Shown here: piece after piece, positions 35,464 to 46,544 of the stretch
Layout: each line of letters opens with the position of its first letter
Numbering within the stretch: the stretch's first letter is position 1
DNA from: Rhyacophila brunnea
Lineage: Eukaryota > Arthropoda > Insecta > Trichoptera > Rhyacophilidae
Direction: 5' to 3'
Assembly (NCBI GenBank): GCA_022495005.1
Contig: JAGYXB010001790.1
Coordinates: forward strand, 186,001-250,000
Length of the DNA: 64,000 bases
Notes under the pieces: model-generated
What the model was told of the DNA's origin: nothing
The model's database searches: none
What the model saw: only the letters and a program-made list of their open reading frames with translations
Position numbers and translations under genes: made by a program

Positions 35464-35625
35464 CGTGTGGTTGTATTGGTCACAAGTTTAATATTTTTCC
35501 ATTGGCAGCCTCAAAAATAAAATGGCGACTCATGTTCTGGTTTGCGTGTGGTTGTATTGGTAACAAGTTTAATATTTTTCCATTGGCAGCCTCAAAAATA
35601 AAATGGCGACGCATGTTCTGGTTAG
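35464..35625. repeat. 81-bp tandem duplication, two copies
   Basis: CGTGTGGTTGTATTGGTCAC begins the first unit at 35464 and CGTGTGGTTGTATTGGTAAC the second at 35545. The units then agree almost base for base through AATGGCGAC(T/G)CATGTTCTGGTT. The very low divergence indicates a recent local duplication. Confidence 0.9.
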
Positions 35626-38284
35626 AAGTCTGTTGATTTGTTTACATAGGCATTTCTAAGTATTTAACGTGATAATTGATCTTAAAAATAATTGTCAATG
35701 TAATGCTTTTGGTTGCCTACATAAAAGTGACGAGGTTTCGATATAAGATAATATAATAGGGAGTATTTTCCAGAGTGTTTATAGGTAATTTTAATATTGA
35801 AATGTCTACTTTGATACAGCAATAGGTATATGAGGTGCACGAAATGTCAACTGACAGCGCCAATTAATCACTGATAATAAAAATAAAACTATAGTATCCT
35901 ATACTGATTAAATGATGACGCTGTTACTATTGCAGCATAATTAATAATGCATTTATTTATTACCACACCAGCTGTCAGATGCACATCCGTTAATGAATCC
36001 GTCTTTCATTCGTTGAATGACGTTATGTTACGAGATGCAACAACAGATGCATCCTTTATTATTTTTATAAATCTATTTTGATTGCTTTCTCCGTATTCTT
36101 CCGATACACAATTTGTTTATCCACTAAATGTATAGCTCATTTTGTAATATGTTAATAAATTATTTTAATTGGTGCAAGCTTTGTAATGATTTGGCGACTC
36201 AGGTTTTGCCATTTAGACATAGATTTAATATAACATTTAGTAAATAAACTGACAGAAGGTTAAAAGTTTATTACTGTTTTTATGAAATTATAAATAATTG
36301 GTTTAAAAGGTAAACCAATTGCCACATTTACAAGACTCTTAGGATTCACTAATAATTCTTAAAAATAAGGTTACATAAATTAACTAACTATCCGACAAAT
36401 CCAGATTGTTTTTGTTCAAATTCAGACCTTTATTCAATTAGGTACTATTTACAGCGGCCATAATGCAATAACAAAGAAATGGGCAATATACAATAACGAT
36501 CGAATTGATTTAGTATTTTGTGCAGATAAATAAAACGACATGATTCAACGAAAAATTTAAAAAAATGCACGGTAAGTCTTAATAATTACCAAGAACCGCA
36601 GCGCTTGAAATGGAAAATTTTACGAACCGGAGAGCTCAACTATTGTCCGAAAATATTAACATAGTTATCTAATTTATATTTTTATAAAAAAATAAAAGTT
36701 CGATTTATTATTAAGTATACCAGCTTATTAAAAAAATGGTATAAGGCATCTAGCTAAGATTGTCAAATATTTTATCTACGAGACGGAGCGATACCTAATT
36801 TTAAGGAAATCATGAACCGGAACGGCGCTCCCGTGCGCTTCATTCGTCCATTTCGAGCCCTGGATGAACGTATAAATGAACAATTTGAAACGTAGATACA
36901 GGGAGGAAACCACGTTAAAGGTATTAAAAAAAATATTTTTTAGTGCTTTGTGTTTTTCGGACTAGGGAATCGTCTTCTACTCACACCAATTTACACATAA
37001 GACAGGTAAAAGCATTTGTTTCAAATGTTATTTTAAAATTGTCTTTATTTTTTTATTGTTTCACATGTTGTACCTACCTCAGAATCGAATAATATAGTAT
37101 TATGGATATTTCGTGACGACTTCTTTCCCTCAGGTGAATGTTCGCTACGGCAGCTAAACGAATTTCCCTTCAAATACACACCAGTAGCACATTTTGATTT
37201 ATTTATTTTTCTTTCGATGTTTCTTATAATATTGGGAAATATTTCAGTCGAATGCATCTTCTGCGCAACTGTTTATTCAATAATAATCACAGTACGAGTG
37301 GCTCGAACCAATCTGTTTGATGTTAATTTAACAAGCGGATTTAGCTTTTATAATAGGAAATATTGTGTACCTATATATAAATTCTGAGAAGGGAAAAATA
37401 CCAACGCGTTGAAAGTTGCAACGCATCGACAGATGCTGAATGCGAATCCGCACTTGATGTACTTAAACAAAAGTGTTTTATTTGTGATTTTGTTTCCGGT
37501 GCAGTTGCAACAGGCTACAGAAAAGAAAATAAACAATAAAAGAGATGCGCTTTTACGACTCAAGAAAACGAAGTGCAGTTTTTAAATATAAGGATTATTA
37601 AACTAGACCTCGTCCCAATGTTTAAGAACAATTTTAGACTGAAAACGTATTTACGAAATGGTGCTGAAAGTTAAACTTATGAAATTTCACGGGTCTTTTG
37701 TTCCAAATTTAAAAAACATTATTTTTACGTCGATGACAGTTGAATAACTTTCTAATTAACCTACCAAACTGCGATGATACATATTGAAGAAACAAAAAAA
37801 AAATTAAGTCGTTTACGCAAAAAAAAAGTTGTTATATGAACACAGTACGCCACTATTTTGACATCCACGTGATGTAAGTACAAACAAATACGTTTATGCT
37901 TGAAACACATCACCATCACACATCAAAAAGTGTTTTACTTGGTATTTAAAATGATAACATGCTAAATGCTGCCATCCCGTACCTAGCACGTCCGAAAACG
38001 GATGGTGCGAGTTAGCTAAATTTACCAAAATGTATCACAACCACACTGTCACCTCACGCGTATCACGCAACACCACCAACCTCTAGTGTGGAAGATTTTA
38101 TTTCTGCACTATTACACATTTTCGTGACATGTGATCTGACACATTTTTTATTTTAGTGGTATTATCACACAATGTATTAGCAAGTTGTCAGTTTTTATTA
38201 TTACATGTAATGATGGTTGTAGCACATGAGCTCACGTGATGGTAATGCATTTCTAGCATTACTTTAATCCAAGCGTATCAATGG
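35626..38284. other. Unassigned AT-rich DNA
   Basis: The only structure noted is a perfect 10-bp hairpin, AATTGGTTTA (36296-36305) with TAAACCAATT (36311-36320) around a 5-nt loop. Minus-strand frames near 37045-37563 are not recognisable. Confidence 0.4.
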
Positions 38285-38476
38285 ATGCTGCCATTATTAA
38301 TAAGCTACTCCATCACGACCCTGTGGCACAGCAACACGGATTACTCCGACGTGGCCGACCTTAACTTTACCCGCGGCGATGCTACAAGAACGATCTACGC
38401 GTATGAAAGAGGCGATAGACTGAGGAAAATTTCGCGAGGCACAAACAATGCTCTGCCCCGATATGCTGGAGCATGA
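38285..38476 (+). other. Unrecognised coding-like segment
   Basis: A 63-codon frame with base composition close to 50% GC inside AT-rich DNA, reading MLPLLISYSITTLWHSNTDY onward and ending RGTNNALPRYAGA. The sequence TTTAAGTAAGTAAAC shortly after the stop contains a perfect splice-donor consensus (GTAAGT), so the segment could be part of a spliced transcript. No family is recognised, and a stop codon precedes the donor in this frame. It could equally be a transposon relic. Confidence 0.2.
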
Positions 38477-38747
38477 GAGATTTAAGTAAGTAAACTCTAC
38501 AATAGAACTTACTACGACTAAGTTTTAATTAACTAAGTGTAAAAGCTTGGAATAACTTTGAACAAGTATGATTAGAGCAGTCATTCAAATTTAAAGTTTT
38601 AAAAGTGCCAGATGCTTAGCGAAGTTTAATAATTATACTAAAAATTTACTAAAATGATCAATCTATGTAGATATATCTATCTATGTCTATTCATCTGACA
38701 CAAAGTTTGCCGAGGTCAGAAAGTCTCGAAAGGTTAGATATTGCTTT

Positions 38748-39167
38748 GGTTAGATCATGGCCCCCACAGGGGGGGAGGGCTGACAGGGCTCTAGCCTGGG
38801 GACCCGAGCTCAGAAGGGGCCCGGCGAGGCGAGTCGACCAGATAAGTGATATAAACACACATCACAAATTTGCTTTAATAGTAAAAAAAAAAGTATATTT
38901 CCCTTCCAATGATATTATTGGGTACCTGTTTGAAATTATGTGGTTGTACGATACAATTTTTAATTGTGTATTTATACTCGACAACTCCATAATTCAAATG
39001 GATGTATATAATATACAAAAAAACTCTAAATATACACATTAATTTTCCATTTGGAAAACGATACTGTAGAGCGTCACACTGCCTATATCCTTAGCGATGG
39101 GTAGGGGGACCCGCCAATGATCCTAGCCCGGGGGCCCGCTTCAGGATGTTGGGGCCATGGGTTAGAT
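38748..39167 (+). mobile_element. hAT MITE with CATGGCCCCCAC ends, copy 1
   Basis: Element 38756-39159 (404 bp). The duplication GGTTAGAT is exact at 38748-38755 and 39160-39167. It starts CATGGCCCCCACAGGGGGGG and ends TGTTGGGGCCATG. The GC-rich ends (GAGGGCTGACAGGGCTCTAG on the left, CCTAGCCCGGGGGCCCGC on the right) surround an AT-rich middle. An 8-bp duplication supports hAT although the terminus lacks the usual CAGTG. No coding frame. Confidence 0.8.
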
Positions 39168-40864
39168 AGTGTGTTGGACTGTCAGGTAAAATGGGCAGGT
39201 GCTCGATAAGGTGAATTGACCAGATGAAGAAATTATCTGGATACCTCACAGTATCCCCCACAAGGCTTTTGAAGAGGGTACCTAGGGAAAGATGGAGAAC
39301 ACGAACAATGATCACGATCGTCGGTGACGATGAGGAAGAAAATTTTAACAAATTCATAATGCCAGAACATATTTATTTAATCTAATGGCAAGAACATTAT
39401 TACTCAATCATTGAAAATAGCACACTATTACTGTGTGTGAAATGAAAATATTTTTAATTCATATCAATGCACGTGTGCAGTCAGTCAGACATTATTAATT
39501 CAGTAAATTGCCACATAACAAACGGGAATTTTCTGTGTAAAATATTGACGCAGTATTGCAATGGTAATAGTTCATTCAGGGTTACTTAATAATGTTAGCA
39601 TGTCACCAAAAAAGAATACGTGGAATCTCAAACTAAATATTTTCATTAGAGTTAATGGAATTTTATATACCTATGCCCTATCTGTTTCTTGGAATTGTGC
39701 TGTTGACTTATATTTCGGTTGATGGTTACTATTGAACGGACGAATAACCTAACACAAAATGCCTAACTAAATATAGCTATATAATATAGAAAATAGACAA
39801 TGTACACTGAATAGGACATGTTTATAAAGTTTAGACTAGGTATCATAAACTTATTGCCATTTCACATATTAAACTCATCAATCATAATAGAAACGTCTTT
39901 AACACCCTTGTATCCGTAGCGTAATAATCTTCATTAGAAACTATATTGATCAACATCGGTGCCCAATTATGAAACAAATCTTCTCCCAAGAGGTAAAATG
40001 TCATACTTGGCTTAGCTTAGGAGATCAACATGTTCAGTGTAGTCGAAAGAGTAAATTCCGCTTTTGTTTTCTTTCATAATAATTCGCTTATTTATAAATG
40101 AATATAAGTGATGTTTTCAGTCAAGTATAATAACAATAATTACAAGATAAAAAGAACTTTTTATATACAACGTTTTTTAAATTTCATATAAACTTGACTT
40201 GACTAGCTTAAACGATCAAAAAAATTATACTTGATAGAAATAATACTGAAATGTCATATTGATTTCCATAGCAAGGCACGTTTTAGTTGCTAGGACCCAC
40301 TTAGCAACCAATAATAGTTTTACTTTTCACGGATTTCTTCCGAAATAACTTTTCATACAAAATAGAATTAACTGAAAATGAAATCAATTCTACTTAAAGA
40401 TGGCTAAAGGTATCAAAAAAATGCATTGGCATCGTGTTCTGATATATTCCAAAAGTTTCAAACGTCTAGCTAGTCGGGAAGTTAGTTAAAAATCGATTGC
40501 ATGATTTGTACCGGACAAACAACCACCGGACAAATAAGAATACGAGCTAATAAAAACATTATAAAAAGTAAGCATTTCTTTGAAGACCTTCATCTCGATG
40601 GAATGTTATTTTTTTTTTAATTTTACCTCTAAGCGGTATTTAAATTTGTTGGGTAAAACCTGGCAGAAAACTGCTGTCATTATTTTTAGAGAATATATTG
40701 GATATAATACACCTATCAGTATTCTTTGTCTGGCAATACAAGATTTTCCTGTCTTAGAAATTTAAAGAAAAAATCATTTTAAACTATTTTAAAGGCATAC
40801 ATAATATGGATTTGGTAAATTTCGAACTAGCAGCGATATAGTGTCAACTTAAATAACTATAAGC
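39168..40864. other. Unassigned AT-rich DNA
   Basis: Separates the two opposed MITE copies. No feature recognised. Confidence 0.4.
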
Positions 40865-41296
40865 ACTAACAGCATGGCCCCCACATCTTGAACCGGGTGC
40901 TAGGATCTTAGGCGGGCCCCCCTACCTATCTCTAAGGATAAACGCAGTATGATGCTACAGTAGCGTTTTCCAAATGGTGTACGCGGTAAAATTAATGTGT
41001 ATATTTAGTGTTTTTTATTGTATATTTTAATACATCCATTCTAATTAAGGAGTTGTCGAGTGTCGATACATGGGTAATTAATTTTTTTTTATCGTACAAC
41101 CATATAATTTTAAGTAATAACATTATTGAAGGAAAATAGCACCGCAGACGACTTTTTTTTTTACTAATAAAGCGAAATTCGGTTGTGTGTTTATCTCACT
41201 TATCTGGTCGACTGGCCTCGCCGGGCCCCTCTTGAGCCCGGACCCCCAGGCTAGAGCCCTGTCAGCCCTCCCCCTTGTGGGGGCCATGACTAACAG
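40865..41296 (-). mobile_element. hAT MITE with CATGGCCCCCAC ends, copy 2 (inverted)
   Basis: Element 40873-41288 (416 bp). The duplication ACTAACAG is exact at 40865-40872 and 41289-41296. It is collinear with copy 1 on the minus strand, including the AGGGCTGACAGGGCTCTAGC and GTCGACCAGATAAGTG-type segments. Divergence between the copies is moderate, with several small indels in the AT-rich middle. Confidence 0.8.
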
Positions 41297-41916
41297 CAAG
41301 GCGCGTCAATCTATTGGCATGAAAATTGTTCACCATCAAAAAATCAGGAGTTATCTGAATAATTATAATATACATATTATATATAGGTATTACTTTCAGA
41401 GATTCGATTATATCATCATTCAATAGAAATACAAAACCATATGACAAAATAGATGAAAACACAAAATTGTCAAACACCACATTTTACCTCTAGTGTCCAA
41501 AAATTATAGACAAACATAAGATGCCTAGTCATAACTCATTTTTTTAGCTACCTACTCAATAAATCCAGTGATTCTAGATGCATCATCAATCTATAAAAAA
41601 ATAGTTGGATATCAAAAATCACTTTTGATTACCTATGTAAAAATATTTCCAAAAATCACTCTTGGTTATATTATATTGCGGCACTAAGGTCTTTGTAACT
41701 AACCAGAAATCTGTATTTGTTCTCACACTGTCATGGCGAATTTTACATCGTAGGTACATACATACTTTAAAAAAATGAAATCAACAATGTTACTCGTTAA
41801 TATTCATTTGTGATTACGAAAAATAGTGCTCTGGTATTTTTTTGCGATTTATTTAAAAGTTGATTTTTGGGGAACGTGAGTTATAAGCGACACGTATAAA
41901 CCAAATCACCCGAATG
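41297..41916. other. Unassigned AT-rich DNA
   Basis: No feature recognised. Confidence 0.4.
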
Positions 41917-42270
41917 CGCTAGGGCAGTGGTCCGCAAACCCCGGTCCGCGGGCCGGTACTGGTCCGTGGATCAAATGGTGCCGTGCCGCCCAAGGAAGAT
42001 TAAATTATTTCGATATTACATTATTTAGTTCGAGCGCTACTTCCCAACCACAAAAGACCCGCGAACTGGGTGCGCCACCCATTTGTCAACAAACCAGGCG
42101 AATCTAGCATGTATGTACAAGAAGAAGATCAACTGCTGGAGATTGCAAATGACGGCGGCCTTAATCTAAAATATAAACAATCAACGTCCTCCCCTCAGCG
42201 GGCCGCGGTAAAATTATCAAACGTTGACCGGTCCGCGGCGACAAAAAGGTTGGTGACCACTGCGCTAGGG
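41917..42270 (+). mobile_element. 338-bp hAT deletion derivative
   Basis: Element 41925-42262. The duplication CGCTAGGG is exact at 41917-41924 and 42263-42270. Ends are CAGTGGTCCGCAAACCCCGG and, inward from the right, CAGTGGTCACCAACCTTTTT. GC-rich GGTCCGCGG-type subterminal blocks occur on both sides. Unlike the other MITEs here, it retains part of a transposase gene in its middle, which links it to a once-autonomous hAT. Confidence 0.85.
42024..42186 (+). pseudogene. hAT transposase C-terminal fragment (ZBED5-like)
   Basis: Two adjacent frames give FERYFPTTKDPRTG (about 42028-42070) and, after a frameshift, NWVRHPFVNKPGESSMYVQE followed by EDQLLEIANDGGLNLKYK (42064-42177). This order (a tyrosine/proline-rich strand, a WVR-PF segment, then an acidic 'EEDQL.EI..D..L...Y/F' segment) is that of the C-terminal half of ZBED5-like hAT transposases, just before the dimerisation region. 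The C-terminal dimerisation motif is missing, the BED zinc finger is absent and the frame is broken, so the fragment is inactive. Family naming is from recognition, not a search. Confidence 0.65.
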
Positions 42271-42762
42271 CACCAAGACATTCTTTGTTAATAACCACAA
42301 AAAGCGACGATTTAATTAAAAAATGTTTTGTTCTAACATCTCTTGTAAGTGCTAAGTAAATGGCTTGCTCTAATGTATAATGTGTAGCTAACAAATGGCA
42401 CACTCTACCTTTGTCAACAATATTATGTTCGTGCATTGTTCACCTGGTGTTTGATCGTATAGGTGTATGATAATTTGACTGTGGCAGGCAATAATTAATT
42501 AGCTTTGTTCCCCAGACGTGGCACGCCCACTGGCACGAGCGGAGCGTGCGGAAAATGAGCGCGAAAATTACGTCATCGGGAGGCGCAGGCCAAGGCGCTG
42601 CGATCGGCCCCCATCACATAAATGACAGCTCAGCCAGATTGAAAACATTGCAATCACTTTGATAATACGTACCTATATAACTATGTTCGGGCACAGTTCA
42701 GAAGTGAGTCTTTTATTTTCATTTAAATGAGCAAAGAATTTATTCTGACTTAATGATCATAC
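42271..42762. other. Unassigned DNA
   Basis: Includes a moderately GC-rich patch at 42515-42605 with no recognised feature. Confidence 0.4.
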
Positions 42763-42921
42763 CCACGATGACCGAGAAGCTTACGCGACGGCTTATAATG
42801 TCGCGGGCCCTATGTTCTAATCCTAGATCTGGCAAATGCACATATTGTTTTTCGATTTTTGTTTGGAGTCAGAGTATGGTATGGACCCAATAGGTTGAGC
42901 AAGTGGCTGACATCCATTTCC
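42763..42921 (+). mobile_element. tRNA-derived SINE family 1, 3'-truncated copy
   Basis: The head GATGACCGAGAAGCTTACGC and a mutated B box (GTTCTAATCC) lead into ATCTGGCAAATGCACATATT and the body ACCCAATAGGTTGAGCAAG, GTGGCTGACATCCATTTCC. The tail hairpin and ATGGTCGGGG end are missing. Palindromic element 3 starts about 80 bp downstream. Confidence 0.7.
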
Positions 42922-43001
42922 TATAGGATATGATACGTAAATAATAATAATAATAATGCTCAAAGTATGAGTGAAGGTTGATTGTTCTAATGTTTTTAGT
43001 C

Positions 43002-44394
43002 TTAAGGGGGGACATGCTCGTCGAAGGTCAAAATTGAGTTTTTATTGTATTTTCAAACCATGATCCTGGACACTCCTTAAACGTTGTAGATAATCTATTT
43101 ATATAATTTTGAAGCCTTATTATCCTTTATAATATTTTAAACATTTGATGACTGCATGAAGTATTTTTGTTACATAAAATAGTATTCTTTTAAACCTCTC
43201 GCTCTAATGTTTTAGAATATAGTCATATTTCGGTACATAACTGTGCAGTGGTGTTAAGATTTTTTACATTTATTAATTTTTAAACGCATTTATAAAACCA
43301 TTAGTATAATTTATTACGAGATAATTTTTGTAAAATATTCACGATAAAAAATTATATTGATAATCTCTGTGATCCCAAATTTGACAAGAATTAGGCATTT
43401 TATTATTCAAAAAATCGGCAAGATTAACACATTTGAAGATGATTCTAAAGATATTTATTATAAGCTATGTCTTTGAACATTCAAGTGTGATAAACATCTT
43501 ATGAATAATGATTGCTTTATAATAATTATTGACCTAAGAATAAGGTAGTGTTTTTTTGAAATACGCCATTTCTTTTGTCATTCCCCAGTGGTTAAGCTAC
43601 AACATACGGCCGTAGCCATAAATTGACAAACTATAATTAAAATAGGGAGTAAAATTATGTTAACGCGCGTGTTTGAACATGTACCTAACCGATTTTTTTT
43701 AAATTTTTTTTTAAACGCTACATGTTCAAACACGCGCGTCAATATCATTTTACTCCCTATTTCAATTATAGTTTGTCAATTTATGGCTACGGCCGTATGT
43801 TGTAGCTTAACCACTGGGGAATGCCAAAAGAAATGGCGTATTTCAAAAACACTACCTTATTCTTAGGTCAATAATTATTATAAAGCAATCATTATTCGTA
43901 GGATGTTTATCACACTTTAATGGTCCAAGACATAGCTTATAATGAGTATCTTTAGAATTATCTTCAAATGTGTTAATCTTGCCGAATTTTGAATAATAAA
44001 ATGCCTAATTCTTGTCAAATTTGGGATCACAGAGATTATCAATATAATTTTTTATCGTGAATATTTTACAAAATTATCTCGTCATAAATTATACTAATGG
44101 TTTTATAAATGCGTCTAAAAATTAATAAATGTAAAAAAATGTAACACCACTGCACAGTTATGTACCGAAATATGACTATATTCTAAAACATTAGAGCGAG
44201 GTTTAAAAGAATACTATTTATGTAACAAAAATACTTTATGCAGTCATCAAATGTTTAAAATAACTATAAAGGATAATAAGGCTTCAAAATTATATAAATA
44301 GATCATCTACAACGTTTAAGGAGTGTCCAGGATCATGGTTTGAAAATACAATAAAAACTCAATTTTGACCTTCGACGAGCATGTCCCCCCTTAA
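43002..44394. mobile_element. Giant palindromic (foldback) element, copy 3, reversed centre
   Basis: Element 43006-44390 (1385 bp), flanked by TTAA at 43002-43005 and 44391-44394, with the same GGGGGGACATGCTCGTCGAA ends. Arms meet at GTA (43681-43683) and TAC (43719-43721) around a 35-nt loop that is T-rich rather than A-rich. The centre-left arm reads ATTATGTTAACGCGCG and the centre-right arm, inverted, ATGATATTGACGCGCG, the opposite of copies 1 and 2. This copy therefore sits in reverse orientation. A 69-codon frame at 43657-43866 is arm sequence, not a gene. Confidence 0.85.
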
Positions 44395-44440
44395 TATAAG
44401 TTTTAATAATTCGTATTACAATGAACATTATCATTAGTAA

Positions 44441-44830
44441 ATTGAGGAGCAAACATTCAAAACGTGATTTGTCACACAGATGTTGAGCTGAGATAATCAA
44501 GAAAAACATATTGTACTCAAAATGGTTTTTTTATTATAAAACTGTTTAAGGAAAGAATTTTAAACCTGGTATTTTGTATAATCCAAAATTCGCGGAAGTG
44601 GTTCATTTTTTGATTTGAAATTTGGACAAAACACGATTTGCATGAAACTTGTGGGCAAAACACTATTTGAATGAAAATCAAGGCATTATATTTTTTTATA
44701 GGATAAAAGGTTCTTTGAACACTGATTCTGGTTTCCTTTCATAGATTTAAATATGGACTATCAGAATTGACAATAAACGGCATTTTTCAAAATGTGTGAC
44801 AAATCACTTTTTGAATGTTTGCTCCTCAAT
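44441..44830. mobile_element. 390-bp MITE with ATTGAGGAGCAAAC ends
   Basis: Inward the two ends read ATTGAGGAGCAAACATTCAA and the same 20 bases from the right, followed by AA(C/A)GTGATTTGTCACACA. Arms of about 40 bp enclose an AT-rich interior with internal CAAAACAC(G/T)ATTTG repeats. The flanks are AGTAA on the left and TACTAG on the right, so a TA duplication is possible but not proven. Confidence 0.7.
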
Positions 44831-44859
44831 TACTAGTAGTAATGTAGCGACCAACTTCA

Positions 44860-45205
44860 TAAGGCCCGTTTCAGACGGGACACCGGTGTCGCGCTCGATA
44901 TACTATAGGAGGCCTTTGTATTCGAATAAATGGACCTTTGTATTATGTTTATTAACGCCCCAGAGCTAATGAGTCAACGCGTGTCCGGTACACTTTTCCG
45001 TCGGCCGCTACATTCTCAAGCCGCCGATACACTTGTTTTTATTACCGCAGCCAATTTTATGTTCTAATTTATAACGCGAAATTATGCGTTGACTTATTAG
45101 CTCTGGGCGTTCATAAACATAATACAAAGGCCCCTTTATTCGAATACAAAGGCCTCCTATATTATATCGAGCGCGACACCCGTGTCCCGTCTGAAAAGTG
45201 CCTAA
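44860..45205. mobile_element. 340-bp foldback MITE, PIF/Harbinger-like
   Basis: Element 44863-45202, flanked by TAA at 44860-44862 and 45203-45205. Inward the ends read GGCCCGTTTCAGACGGGACA and GGCACTTTTCAGACGGGACA. Near-identity then continues for about 120 bp on both arms, including GTCGCGCTCGATATA, AGGAGGCCTTTGTATTCGAA and CAGAGCTAAT(G/A)AGTCAACGC, leaving only about 90 bp unpaired. The TWA target fits PIF/Harbinger. No coding frame. Confidence 0.75.
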
Positions 45206-46362
45206 GGCTTAATTCCTAATAAAATAGCACAAATAATAACTATAATTAATATCCTTTTGGTTTAAAAATATTTATCGTCAAATAAAAATATTTATCGTCA
45301 AAGGCTCCCGCTCGAACTAACATTAATAATGTTTTCGTAGTCGGTTGATCGATATGACAAAATGCAATAGGTAAATAATTGAGATGTAAATGAAACAATA
45401 ACAAGTAAAATAGATTGTGAACGAGTTTTGATAGTGACCCGAAAACGAGAATGACGTGTTTACAAAAGCTCACATTCCGACATTTTGCCGTGTCACGAAC
45501 ATACCTACTATGCTAGGATAATAATTATTATCTCACGTCGGAAACAGTTTTCTCAATACCATTCATTGTGGCAACTTCAATGAAGTAAATTATTATAGAA
45601 TAAAAAGTTATTTAAACTTGCACTAATGTAAGAAGTGAGAGACAATCCTGTCTTCGAAATTATATTCAATTTAAAAAAATAATTAGCATATAAAATGAAC
45701 TGCAATAAATATGACTTGATAATTTATTGTATCTAAGTATAATAATAATATCGTCATACTTCCAAAAAAGAACATTTTCAGTAGAAGCGAAAAACCAAAT
45801 CCTGCTATTGTTTTCTTGTGTTAATCGCTTATTTCAAAGAGAATAATTATATTTTCTTTTTATTTTATTTTATTTTCACGATACTGGAACGGAACGGTAA
45901 TAAATATGGAATAATTTCGGAGGACAATTATTTATTCATGATATTTCGCAAAAAACCAGTACCTACGCACTATATTTTAGTTCTATATATTTCTTATAGT
46001 TTAATAGTACATCTTGTATAGGTTGTTTTATTTTTTGCTGCTAATATATTTTTTTCCGTATAGGAGTTATTTCAAAAATTATTTTTAAAACAAAAAACTA
46101 TGGATTTGTTAAATTAAATTTTTCCGCACAACATTTAGTTCCACGCCGGAATTTTCAAATTTTCTGGAATAGGCAACCGTTCAACAGTCTTCGCTTCGGT
46201 GGGTGAAGAAATTAATCAAATCAACGTCTCAGTAAGTCGCAGATACCTGTCGCATCCGCATGCTACATCCGCACTATAACTTATCTTGAAAACAGGTGGT
46301 AAGACTAAATAATTTATCAAACTGACAACCTGAAATGTGTTCATTATTCAGTATATATTTTT
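45206..46362. other. Unassigned AT-rich DNA
   Basis: Contains a 20-bp tandem doublet, AAAAATATTTATCGTCAAA, at about 45264-45302. Otherwise nothing recognised. Confidence 0.4.
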
Positions 46363-46544
46363 ACCATGCTCGATTCCAAGAAGATCATAATATAGCGGAA
46401 GATGTATTAACAGATTTTTATTGTTACGAGAAATTAATGGTGGCTACCTGCTTAACTCATTGGGTCCATTGAAAAGTTTTATTTTTTTGCCAGATCTACG
46501 GGCCACGCCATTATAAGCCGACAGGTTACCGCTCGGCCATCGTA
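46363..46544 (-). mobile_element. tRNA-derived SINE family 1, internally deleted copy
   Basis: On the minus strand the head is clear: GATGGCCGAGCGGTAACCTG, TCGGCTTATAATGGCGTGG, then GTAGATCTGGCAA. Part of the B box and the first body segment are lost. The GGACCCAATGAGTTAAGCAG and tail segments follow. Confidence 0.7.
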
